Part shown: in pieces, positions 9,701 through 17,390 of the stretch
Numbering within the stretch: the stretch's first letter is position 1
How the letters are laid out: every line of letters begins with the position of its first letter
Origin: JBDHWG01 sp039810085
GTDB taxonomy: Bacteria; Chloroflexota; Anaerolineae; Epilineales; JAHCIE01
Direction: 5' to 3'
DNA: 64,000 bases
Assembly (NCBI GenBank): GCA_039810085.1
Contig: JBDHWG010000019.1
Span: 1 to 64,000 of the forward strand
Notes under the pieces: generated by a model
Seen by the model: only the letters and a program-made list of their open reading frames with translations
What the model was told of the DNA's origin: nothing
Databases searched by the model: none
Translations under genes and position numbers: made by a program

Positions 9701-10404
9701 CGGACATGCGCGAGATTATCCGCCAAGTTGTTGAGAGCGAGACATGGAACGCGGCGGTTAAGGGCCTCTCAGAGATAGACGAACCACGAGTGGTTGAGGC
9801 ACTGATTCAGGCTTTAGTTGAGGATTTGAGGGCGTATGAAGTAACGTGGCCACTGAAGCAGTTACACAAGAGAGGGAAGGTAGAGGTCGTTGGGCCTCTC
9901 GTGAGCAGGCTGACACACGAGGCAAGTCAGGTGCGGGTGACCATTGCTGAGTTGCTGGGAGAGTTGCGGGATCGGCGTGCGGTTGAACCACTTATCGTGG
10001 CGCTTCGTGACAGCGATCCGGTGGTGCGGGCTGCTGCAGCGAGATCATTGGGTAGACTCAAGGATCAACGAGCTTTAGAGCCTGTTATTGAGGCGTTTGA
10101 CGATGCGGATCCACGGGTCCGGGCAGGTGCTGCTGAAGCGCTTGGCTGGCTACGAGGGGAACGCGCGCTAGAACTTCTGATTGCTGCGCTCCATGATCCC
10201 GATTCTCACGTGCTAGGCGAAGTTGGACACGCCCTCACAAGATTCAATAATGAGCGAGCAGTAAATGCGCTGCGGGAAGCGGAACACGGTGCCTGGTATG
10301 AGGCGTTCTTTCGTTGGCGACCTGAACCGGTACGTGACGAGGACGCGGCAGAGAATGACAGTATATTCATTGAAGAGTTAGAGAGCGAGGAGGTAAAGGA
10401 ATAA
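6748..10404 (+). CDS. DUF4062-NACHT/STAND NTPase with HEAT repeats (NLR-like, candidate antiphage protein)
   Basis: This protein of 1218 residues has three parts. Residues about 14-110 form a DUF4062 domain (VFVSGTQDDLQPERE, then SATELEYNEAQ and GKPTLIFV). Residues about 205-600 form a NACHT-type NTPase with Walker A APAGSGKTT (232-240), Walker B TLVLLDAINEAD (309-320) and a sensor-like VVITCRDHYW. From about residue 690 to the end run many PBS-lyase-type HEAT repeats (RDxRAVEPLIxAL patterns). Effector-NTPase-repeat order is that of bacterial NLR-like defence proteins, where repeats sense the invader. DUF4062 next to NACHT is also known in eukaryotic proteins such as NWD1. The start is uncertain: ATG at 6748 or 6754. 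Base composition is visibly more AT-rich than the DUF72 gene upstream, suggesting transfer. Confidence 0.85.
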   Translation: MRMSQEQRAAAHALKVFVSGTQDDLQPEREAVDTAIKGLRLLPVRAETMGSQSRPSRDAILKAVAECDIYLGVYGGRYGWLVPDAGVSATELEYNEAQRLGKPTLIFVKAVDDLEQKQAEFLRRVQDFNTGYFRRPKFTAVAELAGGVQEDLAVLVSELVRNSSPVQQRRASRYAIELMKACQQQVAGAVRTLAYKYDRGLYVHREEIERGLNEFFDRPLAPNEPNCYLIVAPAGSGKTTLLCELATERVMQQPVVLLMGGSTFLTGTMPLIGTIQSELQASNSDLRFESLEQCLHTLHWIGEGTGKDTLVLLDAINEADQPAAMRKAVENLLRVTRGLHVKVVITCRDHYWNLYKGQFWRGATINELPTESVDVEVTDGVGDYLYRFSAKEGERALELYLKHYGIIGRPVGNAVEQCRHPLLLLFFCEAYRGQDVSEVSSIRLKELFDRYWERKLESIAERVVQQGAWTVQPALAENVADYLLKLAAYMLQQAIRAIPVHKLPIATGRTEVWSDLRSMYGRIRDEYIILEDKGRGTSRYAVEQVGFVYEEFMEYVMARSLMRDWSMRQLSNSAIPAEIEHLRRRHRAFATILGVMVYLALMLKHERKVALWPMLMGKGKEWREVVLETIRKLPEDELDESVFDALDQMLATMNGYALARVLDTLKIRRIGAAAANGVIRKVIKLAECEAVGLRLRAVLALGYMKSELTLPVIIGALDDQYRNIRGNAVRALARQGRAGVPILITCLRHRDDYVRSVAIDQLRGLGDMGFQALLELLDSEDAEWQSAGVEALGDLGDLRAVDPLLELVRLPDASGRSEAVESLAKLKDPRAVESLIDALRDPNERIRVKIAWALGELRDTRATQVLVDTLEQSEPVVRVAAAKALGKSGDPTALRALLACLHEPDVMVWTTAAVALWKLGEQQGVEELLATLRRPANRVTPSALTEAEKKLRASTSRTILITWSPGQNGPLLLGTVFSTDDQQSADMREIIRQVVESETWNAAVKGLSEIDEPRVVEALIQALVEDLRAYEVTWPLKQLHKRGKVEVVGPLVSRLTHEASQVRVTIAELLGELRDRRAVEPLIVALRDSDPVVRAAAARSLGRLKDQRALEPVIEAFDDADPRVRAGAAEALGWLRGERALELLIAALHDPDSHVLGEVGHALTRFNNERAVNALREAEHGAWYEAFFRWRPEPVRDEDAAENDSIFIEELESEEVKE

Positions 10405-10448
10405 TACTGACAGTGGACGAATTCCCTGAGAGGTATATGCCTGAGGTG

Positions 10449-10457
10449 TGCTATACT
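10449..10457 (+). promoter_or_regulatory. Extended -10 promoter of the toxin-antitoxin pair
   Basis: TGCTATACT is an extended -10 element (TG-N-TATACT) 22 bp before the antitoxin start. There is no clear -35 box, as is common for extended -10 promoters. A strong GGGAGGTGG ribosome site follows at 10470-10477. Confidence 0.45.
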
Positions 10458-10478
10458 TACGATTAAGAGGGAGGTGGA

Positions 10479-10766
10479 ATGATGGCAAAAGCAGTCGTGC
10501 ATGTTGACATCAGCGATGATGTTGACCTCTTACAGTTAGCGCAAGAAGTCCAAGCCATGAATGAGCCACGCGTATTACGGCATGAGGGCGCGGACCTGGC
10601 GATCCTGGCGCCGGTCAAAAGGCGACGGAGGTCGAGCGGAAAGGCTACTAGCGCGGATGATACGCTCTGGAATATTGTTGGCATGGGCTCATCAGAAGGG
10701 CCGACAGATGTCTCCGGGAACAAGTATGAGTACCTGGCGGATGCCTACGGATCTAAAGGACAATGA
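10479..10766 (+). CDS. Putative antitoxin of a PIN-domain toxin
   Basis: This protein has 95 residues and starts MMAKAVVHVDISDDVDLL, followed by LAQEVQAMNEPRVLRHEGAD and LAILAPVKRRRR. The layout (short beta-strand N-terminus, helix, VLRHEGADLAIL hairpin) resembles the Phd/YefM-like antitoxins, but it is not a clear member of a named family. The basic stretch KRRRRSS could bind DNA. The C-terminal half is less structured and would be the toxin-neutralising part by analogy. The stop codon overlaps the toxin start as ATGA, typical of translationally coupled pairs. Two adjacent ATGs (10479 and 10482) are equally usable; the second has better spacing from the ribosome site. Confidence 0.65.
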   Translation: MMAKAVVHVDISDDVDLLQLAQEVQAMNEPRVLRHEGADLAILAPVKRRRRSSGKATSADDTLWNIVGMGSSEGPTDVSGNKYEYLADAYGSKGQ

Positions 10767-11200
10767 TCAGCCATTCGTTGCGAGAGCGCCGAGCGTTCGT
10801 GGACACTTCGGCATTTCACGCGTTGACTGACTCTCGTGACATGCACCACACTGACGCGAACACACTTCGCGCCCGTCTGATTGACGAACAATGGCGGCTG
10901 TTCACGACCAACCTCGTACTAGCCGAAACGCATGCCCTTGTCCTGGCTCGACTTGGGCGCTCTACAGCCCTACGCGTCCTTCAGGCGATTGACAGCAGCA
11001 ACACGACGATTGTCCGCGTCAGCACTCAAGACGAACGCCGAGCACGCGAAATCCTCGTCCAATTCCAGGACAAGGATTTCTCGCTCACTGATGCTATCAG
11101 CTTTGCCGTCATAGAGCGACTGCGTATTCCCTTCGCTTTTGCCTTTGATCGGCACTTTCTGCAATATGGCCTGACGGTGCTAACCTCTTCCCAACCCTAA
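10763..11200 (+). CDS. PIN-domain ribonuclease toxin (VapC-like)
   Basis: This 145-residue protein has the PIN acidic quartet: D14 in FVDTSAF, E55 in LAETHAL, D110 in FSLTDAISF and D129 in FAFDRHF. These residues bind the metal ions of PIN ribonucleases, which as VapC toxins cleave tRNA or rRNA. Length and motif spacing are normal, so the protein looks active. It overlaps the antitoxin by ATGA. The pair lies between the NACHT gene and the first DUF72 remnant, so it is part of the inserted cargo and may stabilise the island or act in abortive defence. Confidence 0.85.
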   Translation: MISHSLRERRAFVDTSAFHALTDSRDMHHTDANTLRARLIDEQWRLFTTNLVLAETHALVLARLGRSTALRVLQAIDSSNTTIVRVSTQDERRAREILVQFQDKDFSLTDAISFAVIERLRIPFAFAFDRHFLQYGLTVLTSSQP

Positions 11201-11285
11201 ATTGTGCTCCGTCACTTCTATCTGTACCGCAGAGCCTTACTATTGCAGCCACCCTCACAACGCTCATCTACTAGCCGAGCGGTGA

Positions 11286-11567
11286 GCGCCCGCCCTGTTT
11301 GTCGCTTGTATCCATCATTACAATCGATGGTGGACTGCAAAAGAGTCGTATGAGCGATATGACTACCAGTATAAGGAAGAGGAACTCCAGGAGTGGGTAC
11401 CAAAGATTCAAGACATGGCAGTGAAGAGCGAGAAGCTACTTGCCTTCGACAACAACCACTGCCAGGGCCAGCACGTCACGACGGCGGAGCAGCCGGTGCT
11501 GTTGTTGAAGGGGGCGGGGCTGAGCGTGGTGGATAGCAGTCGGGTGACTATACCTGCTGCAGCGTGA
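11286..11567 (+). pseudogene. First displaced DUF72 3'-end remnant
   Basis: After an in-frame TGA at 11283-11285, a frame without a start codon stays open for 93 codons to a TGA at 11565-11567. From about 11325 it matches the C-terminus of the intact DUF72 protein at about two-thirds identity (WW...ESYERYDY, EELQEWVPKI, NNH.QGQ.VTTA) and then runs into an unrelated tail. The 42 bases between the TGA and the WW codons also match the second remnant near 15870 without gaps. It lacks the barrel N-terminus, so it cannot be a functional DUF72 enzyme. It lies between two cargo segments. Confidence 0.8.
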
Positions 11568-11584
11568 AGGTGGGTCTCACAGCG

Positions 11585-14500
11585 ATGTCTTCCGTCTCCG
11601 ATGCCACACATGCATATCGGGGTTATCGCCTCCAAGCACTATATGTCCTATGGCGAATCCTTGCGGCTGACGCTAGTCAGGACCTGGTCTTCCAGCCAGA
11701 AGGCAAGGAAGACCTCGCGATATTTGATCTGCAGGGGGATTTGGTCGAAGTTGTCCAGGTCAAGGCCCACGAAGCGAATCTGACGGTGTCTGACTTCTCC
11801 CCCGACAAGCCAGAGTCTTTCTTCCCGCGGGCGGTCGGTTACCTTAATACGGATGGCGCTGTAAGGATTAGGGTTGTGAGTTACGGCAACATCGGCCCGG
11901 AGCTCTTGAGAGCCTGTGGCACTGATCGACGTACACGCGAAACGGTCGCGAGAAAGATAAGCGCTCATAAACTTATCTCGCAGTATGAAGCCGAATCTGT
12001 TCTCGACAGGATCGAGTTAGAAACCGTGCGGGAAGACGTGCTGACAGTGCAGGTCTTCAACGTCCTCAGAAACAGTCTAGCAGGAGTCGACCCTCAGGCC
12101 GCGTTCGAGATGCTCTGGCATGGCCTGTTCATCTGTTCTGAGAACAAGTGCAAGATCACGCGGCACGACATCATCGAGCGTCTTAACGCGGTCGGGCGCT
12201 TTACGTCGGCTCGGGCCTCATACCACGAGCAATGGTTCACGACGATTGTACCGATTGAGGATCCAGTTCTTGATCCGGAGACAAGCGAGGAGCTTACTCA
12301 AGAGTTCTATCGAGGCGTCTCCGCAAGATACGTGCACATTGCAGCTGGCGTTGATGTGATCCGCGAGAGCAAGTTGCGTGAGATAGCAGCGAAGTTTGCT
12401 GAGTGCAGAATCGTCATTATTCATGGAGCGTCAGGACAGGGTAAAAGCACCCTGGCCTATCGGTATTTGCACGAGTCCTTTCCGGGGCAGTGGCGATTCC
12501 AAGTGCGCGTAGTGGAGAACAGACAACATGCCTTGCGTGTCGCACAGGCCTTAGCAAGCCACGCTGACGCAATCGGAATACCACTGGCAGTTTATGTTGA
12601 TGTGTCACCGAGCGACCGGGACTGGCCGGAACTGGTTCGGCAGTTGGCAACTCATCGCAACATCCGGATCCTAGTAACCATTCGAGAAGAGGATTTCCAA
12701 CGAGCCAGCATTATGGGCGCAGCCGTTCCGTTTGCCGATGTCAGTCTGGAATTCGACTATAAGGAGGCGCGCAATATTTACGACGCATTGACGGAGCGGC
12801 GACCATCCCAGGACTTCCTCAACTTCGAAGATGCCTGGAATAGGTTTGGGGCCGGAGGGCCTCTCCTTGAGTTCGTCTATCTCGTGACGCAAGGGGGGTT
12901 GCTCCGTGAGCGACTGACGGCGCAGGTACATCGTCTGCAGGATGAAGTGATATGCGGTGAGCGCAGGCCTAATGAACTTGAACTTCTTCGACTAGTATCA
13001 GTGGCCTCTTCGTATGGTGCTCGGTTAAGGGTACGACCGCTTGTTCATTACTTGCAGTTAGCGGTGGCGACAAGAACGCTTCAGATGTTCGAGAACGAGT
13101 ATCTACTCAAACGGAGCGCCGACGACGCCTTGGTGCAGGGGTTGCATCCCATTCGATCTGCTATCCTTTGTGAGCTATTGACCGACCCAACCTTCGCACC
13201 CTGGGTCGAATCTGCACGTGCGTGTCTTCCATTCATTGTTGAAACGGATGTCGAAGTCTTCCTCCTCCATGCCTTCTCACGGAGGGAAACCGATACTGGA
13301 GCGTTGCTGGACGCGATTACAGAATACCAGCCCTCACATTGGAGCGCGGTCGCTGGCGTCATACGGGCGCTCAATTGGTTAGGCATTCGCGAGTATGTGA
13401 AGACGAATTCTGGGCTCATCGAGGATGTGATGAACACGTTCGGTCGGGCGTGGAACCTCATGCTAGACCCAGACATTGTAGATGCCATGCCGGGACTTGC
13501 GGCATCGCTTTGGGAACAGGTAGGCGACATTGCCGATCCAGAAACGGCTCGGCCAGCGCAATTATGTCGAGAGCGACAGACCGACCGAGGCGCGGTATTC
13601 TCTCTCACTAGAGCATGGCTGTCCACCCGAACTACGAAGCCTGAAGCCCCAATCTCGCATGCCGACTGGTCGAGCCTCGCTGAATCCGTATTCTGGCTCG
13701 GACGGCTTCAGGTCAATTGGCCCCTTGCCCAATGCCTCCCATTGGCGGAACTCGATCAGATTCATAGCAAACTACCTCTCGCTGTCTTGGCGGACGTCAT
13801 ACTGGGATTGGCAACAGGGCATTCCGACGGCTTAGCACAGTGGTTGCAGGCCCATCGGGACGAACTCATATCGCGCTTCAGGCTGGAGACAAACACAGTC
13901 CTGCTAAACGATGACGGTGAGGTCGTAGAAGCCCATTTCATCTACCCATTTGATGAGGTAGCTGGCCCTAAAGATGGTAGCCACGGAGAGGCGCAATCTA
14001 CACGGGATCTGCACGATGAAGCCGTATTCCGCATGTGGCTTTTGAGAAGGCTGTTGCCTGATCGCGACGTTTATGGCGGTCAAGGCTATGGCTACCGCTT
14101 GTGGTCGGAAAGTCCTGAGTACGATCCGAGTAAGAAGAGATTGGAACGGAGAAGTCTTCCGCTCCCGCAGCTTACTGCGATCAACGCTACTTTCCGAGGG
14201 ATTGTCGAAAAATCCGTAAGGCCCGCGACTTGGCAGGAATACGCCGATGCGGTTCTTACCCTTCGCCGTGCGGTGATTGATTCGCTCAAGCAGCTCGAAC
14301 GCGGTCTGGACTCATACTTCCGAAAGCAGGGCCAAACGAACATCCTCAAGACGTTTGTTAATGCGGATGGCTGGAATCGTTTGCAGAAGGAGCTTGCAAA
14401 CCCGCCCTTGTTGCCGAGCGTCGCAGTGGATGAGTGGGGGTTTGTGGACGAGTCTGCGTCTAGCTGGGCCGCTAACCCACACGACAAACGCACTTTGCCG

Positions 14501-15832
14501 ATCAAAGGACTAGCTATTCAGGTATACAAGCCATTCGGTGATCCGTTCAGGCAGTACACGACTGGTCTCTCTAACTTCTTCACGCAATCCATTCACCCTC
14601 TGACGCTGAATCCTGCATTGGGAAGAGGGATTGGCACTGACGCGCAAAGGGCGGCGGTCCTTGAAAAGGCCCAGGAACTCAGGATCAGAACGGATTTTGC
14701 CCGGCTCTCCATCCGCAACCTCACCGATGCGATAAAGGCATTGGCGCCGATGCAGAGAGAGTATAGGCGGCTCCTGAATCGCTATGTTGGAGAGAGTGCA
14801 CTCGGCGCTTTGGAGTTCCAGGAACAGAGGGTGATGTCTGCGGTCTGGAGCATGTGGTACTTCTTTGCTAATCACCCAGCGCGAGTCATGCAAAATGCAT
14901 CAAAGGAGTGTCCAAAGAAAGTCGATGACGTCTTGCGAACGACAAGACAGGTCTTGAAAGCGAAGCTGCGCGAATTAACCTCCGATACGTTTAATGTGAG
15001 AATCCTGTCGGAAGATGTTGCGTGGAAGGCAGAGCCGGCTATCTGGATCGCAATGGATGGAGACAACCCGCTGGAGGTGTACAGTGCTCGCGACCGTGTG
15101 TTTGGTGCCGTGCGGCATGCGTTCACAGCGGGTGAAGGCACCGATTTGCGTCAGTACGTACTGGAACTCAACTGGCCCAACATTCTCCTTGTGCCCATGA
15201 TACGCGGCAAGTGTCTCACGAAGAAGGCGTGGCGTTTCAGTGTGCTGGATCTTCTGTTCCATAACGAAGTTCGCTTCGCGAGCAACTTTCAGCTGTCCAT
15301 TGACGACGACGCGTTGGTGAAGTTGAGGCTATCCACGTGGGCTGTGCCTGGCCTCTCCGTCGGTGAAGACCTGATGACCTCGACAAGTGAGCTGTCGCTG
15401 CTGGCTGGACACATCCGCGACTGTAAGCGCTTACCGGACTTGGATGAGTTTGGCGCAGAGCAATTAGGCTCATATCTTCAGGGCCTGAGCAAACCCCTCA
15501 GCGCGGCCCTCCAATCCGCTCTTGATGCCGCGTCTGTCGTACTCCACAGGTTCAATCAGCTGTCAACGCCAGAGCAGCAGGGACGTGCTGCCCTAATGTC
15601 GGCTGTGGAGGCAGTTATCGAGCTTCGGAGCTATCTGCTGCCAAGCGAAGGTTTCGAGCAGTCGGAGATGATGAATATCGAGCAGATCTCCGAATGGGCG
15701 AACAGGCTCGAGCAGGCGCGGACCTACGCCGTCCTTGCGTACCTGTATTGGGTGGCTGACGTATTAGACGAAGTCGAAGTCAGCAGAGCAGCGCAGTTAT
15801 GGAGCGCACGTGGCCCGACGGGTGTTACTTAG
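11585..15832 (+). CDS. DUF4297/Cap4-like nuclease fused to a STAND NTPase (Avs-like candidate)
   Basis: This 1415-residue protein starts at ATG 11585 (AAGGTGG lies 11 bases upstream; a GTG at 11564 is an in-frame alternative with no ribosome site). The first about 110 residues resemble the Cap4/DUF4297 restriction-type nuclease: GYRLQALYVLWRIL, then FQPEGKEDLAIFD and VEVVQVKAH, giving E39, D43 and Q-V-K60 as a PD-(D/E)XK-like site. A P-loop GASGQGKST (281-289) follows, then a LVTIREEDF sensor-like strand. The remaining roughly 900 residues match no repeat family I can name and would be the sensor. Nuclease-STAND-sensor order is that of Avs antiphage proteins; ortholog status is not shown. It sits alone between the two DUF72 remnants. 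Confidence 0.75.
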   Translation: MSSVSDATHAYRGYRLQALYVLWRILAADASQDLVFQPEGKEDLAIFDLQGDLVEVVQVKAHEANLTVSDFSPDKPESFFPRAVGYLNTDGAVRIRVVSYGNIGPELLRACGTDRRTRETVARKISAHKLISQYEAESVLDRIELETVREDVLTVQVFNVLRNSLAGVDPQAAFEMLWHGLFICSENKCKITRHDIIERLNAVGRFTSARASYHEQWFTTIVPIEDPVLDPETSEELTQEFYRGVSARYVHIAAGVDVIRESKLREIAAKFAECRIVIIHGASGQGKSTLAYRYLHESFPGQWRFQVRVVENRQHALRVAQALASHADAIGIPLAVYVDVSPSDRDWPELVRQLATHRNIRILVTIREEDFQRASIMGAAVPFADVSLEFDYKEARNIYDALTERRPSQDFLNFEDAWNRFGAGGPLLEFVYLVTQGGLLRERLTAQVHRLQDEVICGERRPNELELLRLVSVASSYGARLRVRPLVHYLQLAVATRTLQMFENEYLLKRSADDALVQGLHPIRSAILCELLTDPTFAPWVESARACLPFIVETDVEVFLLHAFSRRETDTGALLDAITEYQPSHWSAVAGVIRALNWLGIREYVKTNSGLIEDVMNTFGRAWNLMLDPDIVDAMPGLAASLWEQVGDIADPETARPAQLCRERQTDRGAVFSLTRAWLSTRTTKPEAPISHADWSSLAESVFWLGRLQVNWPLAQCLPLAELDQIHSKLPLAVLADVILGLATGHSDGLAQWLQAHRDELISRFRLETNTVLLNDDGEVVEAHFIYPFDEVAGPKDGSHGEAQSTRDLHDEAVFRMWLLRRLLPDRDVYGGQGYGYRLWSESPEYDPSKKRLERRSLPLPQLTAINATFRGIVEKSVRPATWQEYADAVLTLRRAVIDSLKQLERGLDSYFRKQGQTNILKTFVNADGWNRLQKELANPPLLPSVAVDEWGFVDESASSWAANPHDKRTLPIKGLAIQVYKPFGDPFRQYTTGLSNFFTQSIHPLTLNPALGRGIGTDAQRAAVLEKAQELRIRTDFARLSIRNLTDAIKALAPMQREYRRLLNRYVGESALGALEFQEQRVMSAVWSMWYFFANHPARVMQNASKECPKKVDDVLRTTRQVLKAKLRELTSDTFNVRILSEDVAWKAEPAIWIAMDGDNPLEVYSARDRVFGAVRHAFTAGEGTDLRQYVLELNWPNILLVPMIRGKCLTKKAWRFSVLDLLFHNEVRFASNFQLSIDDDALVKLRLSTWAVPGLSVGEDLMTSTSELSLLAGHIRDCKRLPDLDEFGAEQLGSYLQGLSKPLSAALQSALDAASVVLHRFNQLSTPEQQGRAALMSAVEAVIELRSYLLPSEGFEQSEMMNIEQISEWANRLEQARTYAVLAYLYWVADVLDEVEVSRAAQLWSARGPTGVT

Positions 15833-15872
15833 CAGGATCGCAGCGTCGCTGGCATTACAAGTCGCGCTGTGA

Positions 15873-16124
15873 GCGCCAGCCCCGCTTGTGGCTTGTGTCC
15901 ACCATTACCAAAAGTGGTGGACGCACGAGTCGTCGTACGAGCGCTACAACTACTCGTACAGCGACGAGGAGTTGCAGGAGTGGGCGCCGAAGATCGAGAA
16001 GATGGCCGGGGAGAGCGAGAAGTTGTTCGCCTTCGCCAACAACCACTACCAGGGCCAGTCGGTCAGCACGGCGCAACAGCTCAGCCGCCTGCTTCAACAG
16101 GCCGGCCTCCCGCTGCCGAGCTGA
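15873..16124 (+). pseudogene. Second displaced DUF72 3'-end remnant (probable ancestral 3' end)
   Basis: An open frame after an in-frame TGA at 15870-15872 carries 14 codons shared with the first remnant. Then come 213 bases (15912-16124) aligning without gaps to the end of the intact DUF72 gene. The two protein ends differ at about 10 of 70 residues. The stop is followed by GAGAA as after the intact gene. A 12-bp stem hairpin directly downstream suggests that this is the original end of the host gene with its own terminator. A GTG at 15888 could start a 78-residue product, but without the barrel it is unlikely to be functional. Confidence 0.8.
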
Positions 16125-16131
16125 GAGAACG

Positions 16132-16169
16132 CCAGAAGCCCGGCGGCGTATCCACCCCCGGGCTTCTGG
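16132..16169 (+). terminator. Strong hairpin after the second DUF72 remnant
   Basis: CCAGAAGCCCGG at 16132-16143 pairs perfectly with CCGGGCTTCTGG at 16158-16169 (12 bp, 14-base loop). There is no clear T run after it, so the mechanism is uncertain, but it lies between convergent units (DUF72 remnant and the subtilisin operon) where a terminator is expected. Confidence 0.6.
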
Positions 16170-16306
16170 GTCTCGTATCCCCTGGACTCATATCAAGGGA
16201 AAGGCTGTCATTGTCGAGAACTCGCTCCACTGGGCGCTCGACGTGGGCTTTCGGGAGAACGACAGTCAAGTTCGCAGCGGTAGTGCGCCATCTGGACCAA
16301 AGATAT

Positions 16307-17350
16307 CTAGGGCTGGAGCGCCAGGTAGACGTCAATGCGCCCTTTCCCTAGTTTGTCTCCATAGGTTGGGTTGAGAGCTTTGATACTGATGGACTTGCTC
16401 TTAATCCTGTCACTGAGCCCTGAGACACTGAGACTCGGATAGGCAGCGCGGACGAGGGCCGCCTCCCCACTGACGAGGGCGGCCGCAAAGGATGTGCCTG
16501 ATCCCCAGGTCCACGCGCCGTTCGAGTAGGTGCTATACAAGTTGATGCCCGGCGCGCTCACATCTGCTTTTCCCCCATAGTTGGAGAAGAAGGTCTTGTG
16601 ATCGTTGCTATCGGACGCGACCACCGCCAAGGCGTTCGAGTAGTTCGCTGGCCATTCGAGCTTGTTAACGTTCTGATTACCAGCTGAGGCAACGACGACG
16701 ACGCCTCTCTTAACAGCATAGTCAATTGCGCTATCGAGGAGGGATGAATCCTGTGTCCCGCCCAGACTCAGGTTGATGATGCGCGCGCCGTTGTCGGCGG
16801 CAAAGCGAACGCCGGCAGCGACCTGAACGTCTGTGCCGATAGCATCGCCGTTCAGCACCCGCACGGGCATAATCAGCGCATTGGGGGCGACCTGGCGAAT
16901 CAGACCCGCAATGAAAGTGCCGTGGCCGACACCGGTATTGGTCGTGCCATCTGGAACGTCGGATACATCGTCGGCGGCCCGCCCCGGCACGAAATTGCGG
17001 CGCGCGCTCGTGAAGTGCCCCTGGAGGTAGGAGTGGTTGAGCGTCACGCCTGTGTCAACGACCGCGACGACCACACCCTGTCCCCCATTGCTGCTTGACA
17101 GAGCGGCTGGCCCTTCGATCTTCTGCATCGCCCATTGACTATCTGGCTCAGCTAAGATAGTTGGGCCGCTGGGACCGCCACCACCGACACGAAAAGGATT
17201 ACCGCCGAGTTGATAGAATGCTCCGGTCAGGCGGATAGGATCAGCAGCAGCAACAGTTGTTGCGCTCCAAGAAGACCTATATCCCACAATAAGGCACAGA
17301 ATCAGGCATATGAACACATACCTTGCCACCTGGGGGGTTCGCGGTGACAT
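16307..17350 (-). CDS. Secreted S8 (subtilisin-type) serine protease
   Basis: This 347-residue protein has an N-terminal signal or anchor segment (about residues 10-35) and a complete subtilase core. The triad is Asp99 in VVDTG, His143 in GHGTFIAG and Ser287 in GTSFAAALVSG, with oxyanion Asn225 in ASAGN. No long prodomain of I9 type is obvious between the signal and the catalytic core; only about 50 residues are available. GGGAGGAG precedes the start. The gene begins 40 bp after the CHAT gene on the same strand, so it is the last gene of the sigma-CHAT operon. This hints at a protease acting outside the membrane downstream of the CHAT protein; substrates are unknown. Confidence 0.88.
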   Translation of the reverse strand: MSPRTPQVARYVFICLILCLIVGYRSSWSATTVAAADPIRLTGAFYQLGGNPFRVGGGGPSGPTILAEPDSQWAMQKIEGPAALSSSNGGQGVVVAVVDTGVTLNHSYLQGHFTSARRNFVPGRAADDVSDVPDGTTNTGVGHGTFIAGLIRQVAPNALIMPVRVLNGDAIGTDVQVAAGVRFAADNGARIINLSLGGTQDSSLLDSAIDYAVKRGVVVVASAGNQNVNKLEWPANYSNALAVVASDSNDHKTFFSNYGGKADVSAPGINLYSTYSNGAWTWGSGTSFAAALVSGEAALVRAAYPSLSVSGLSDRIKSKSISIKALNPTYGDKLGKGRIDVYLALQP

Positions 17351-17390
17351 CTCTCCTCCCTTTCTTTAACAACTTGCAACGATCGTCGAG

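Noticed and set aside
5912..16124. tRNA-type attachment sites or integrase genes at the edges of the defence island
   Set aside because: No tRNA-like sequence and no recombinase motif was seen; the boundary signal is the DUF72 3' end only.
15799..16374. Plus-strand frame (191 codons) across the second DUF72 remnant
   Set aside because: Arg/Ser-rich, out of frame with the remnant, which has clear DUF72 similarity in another frame.
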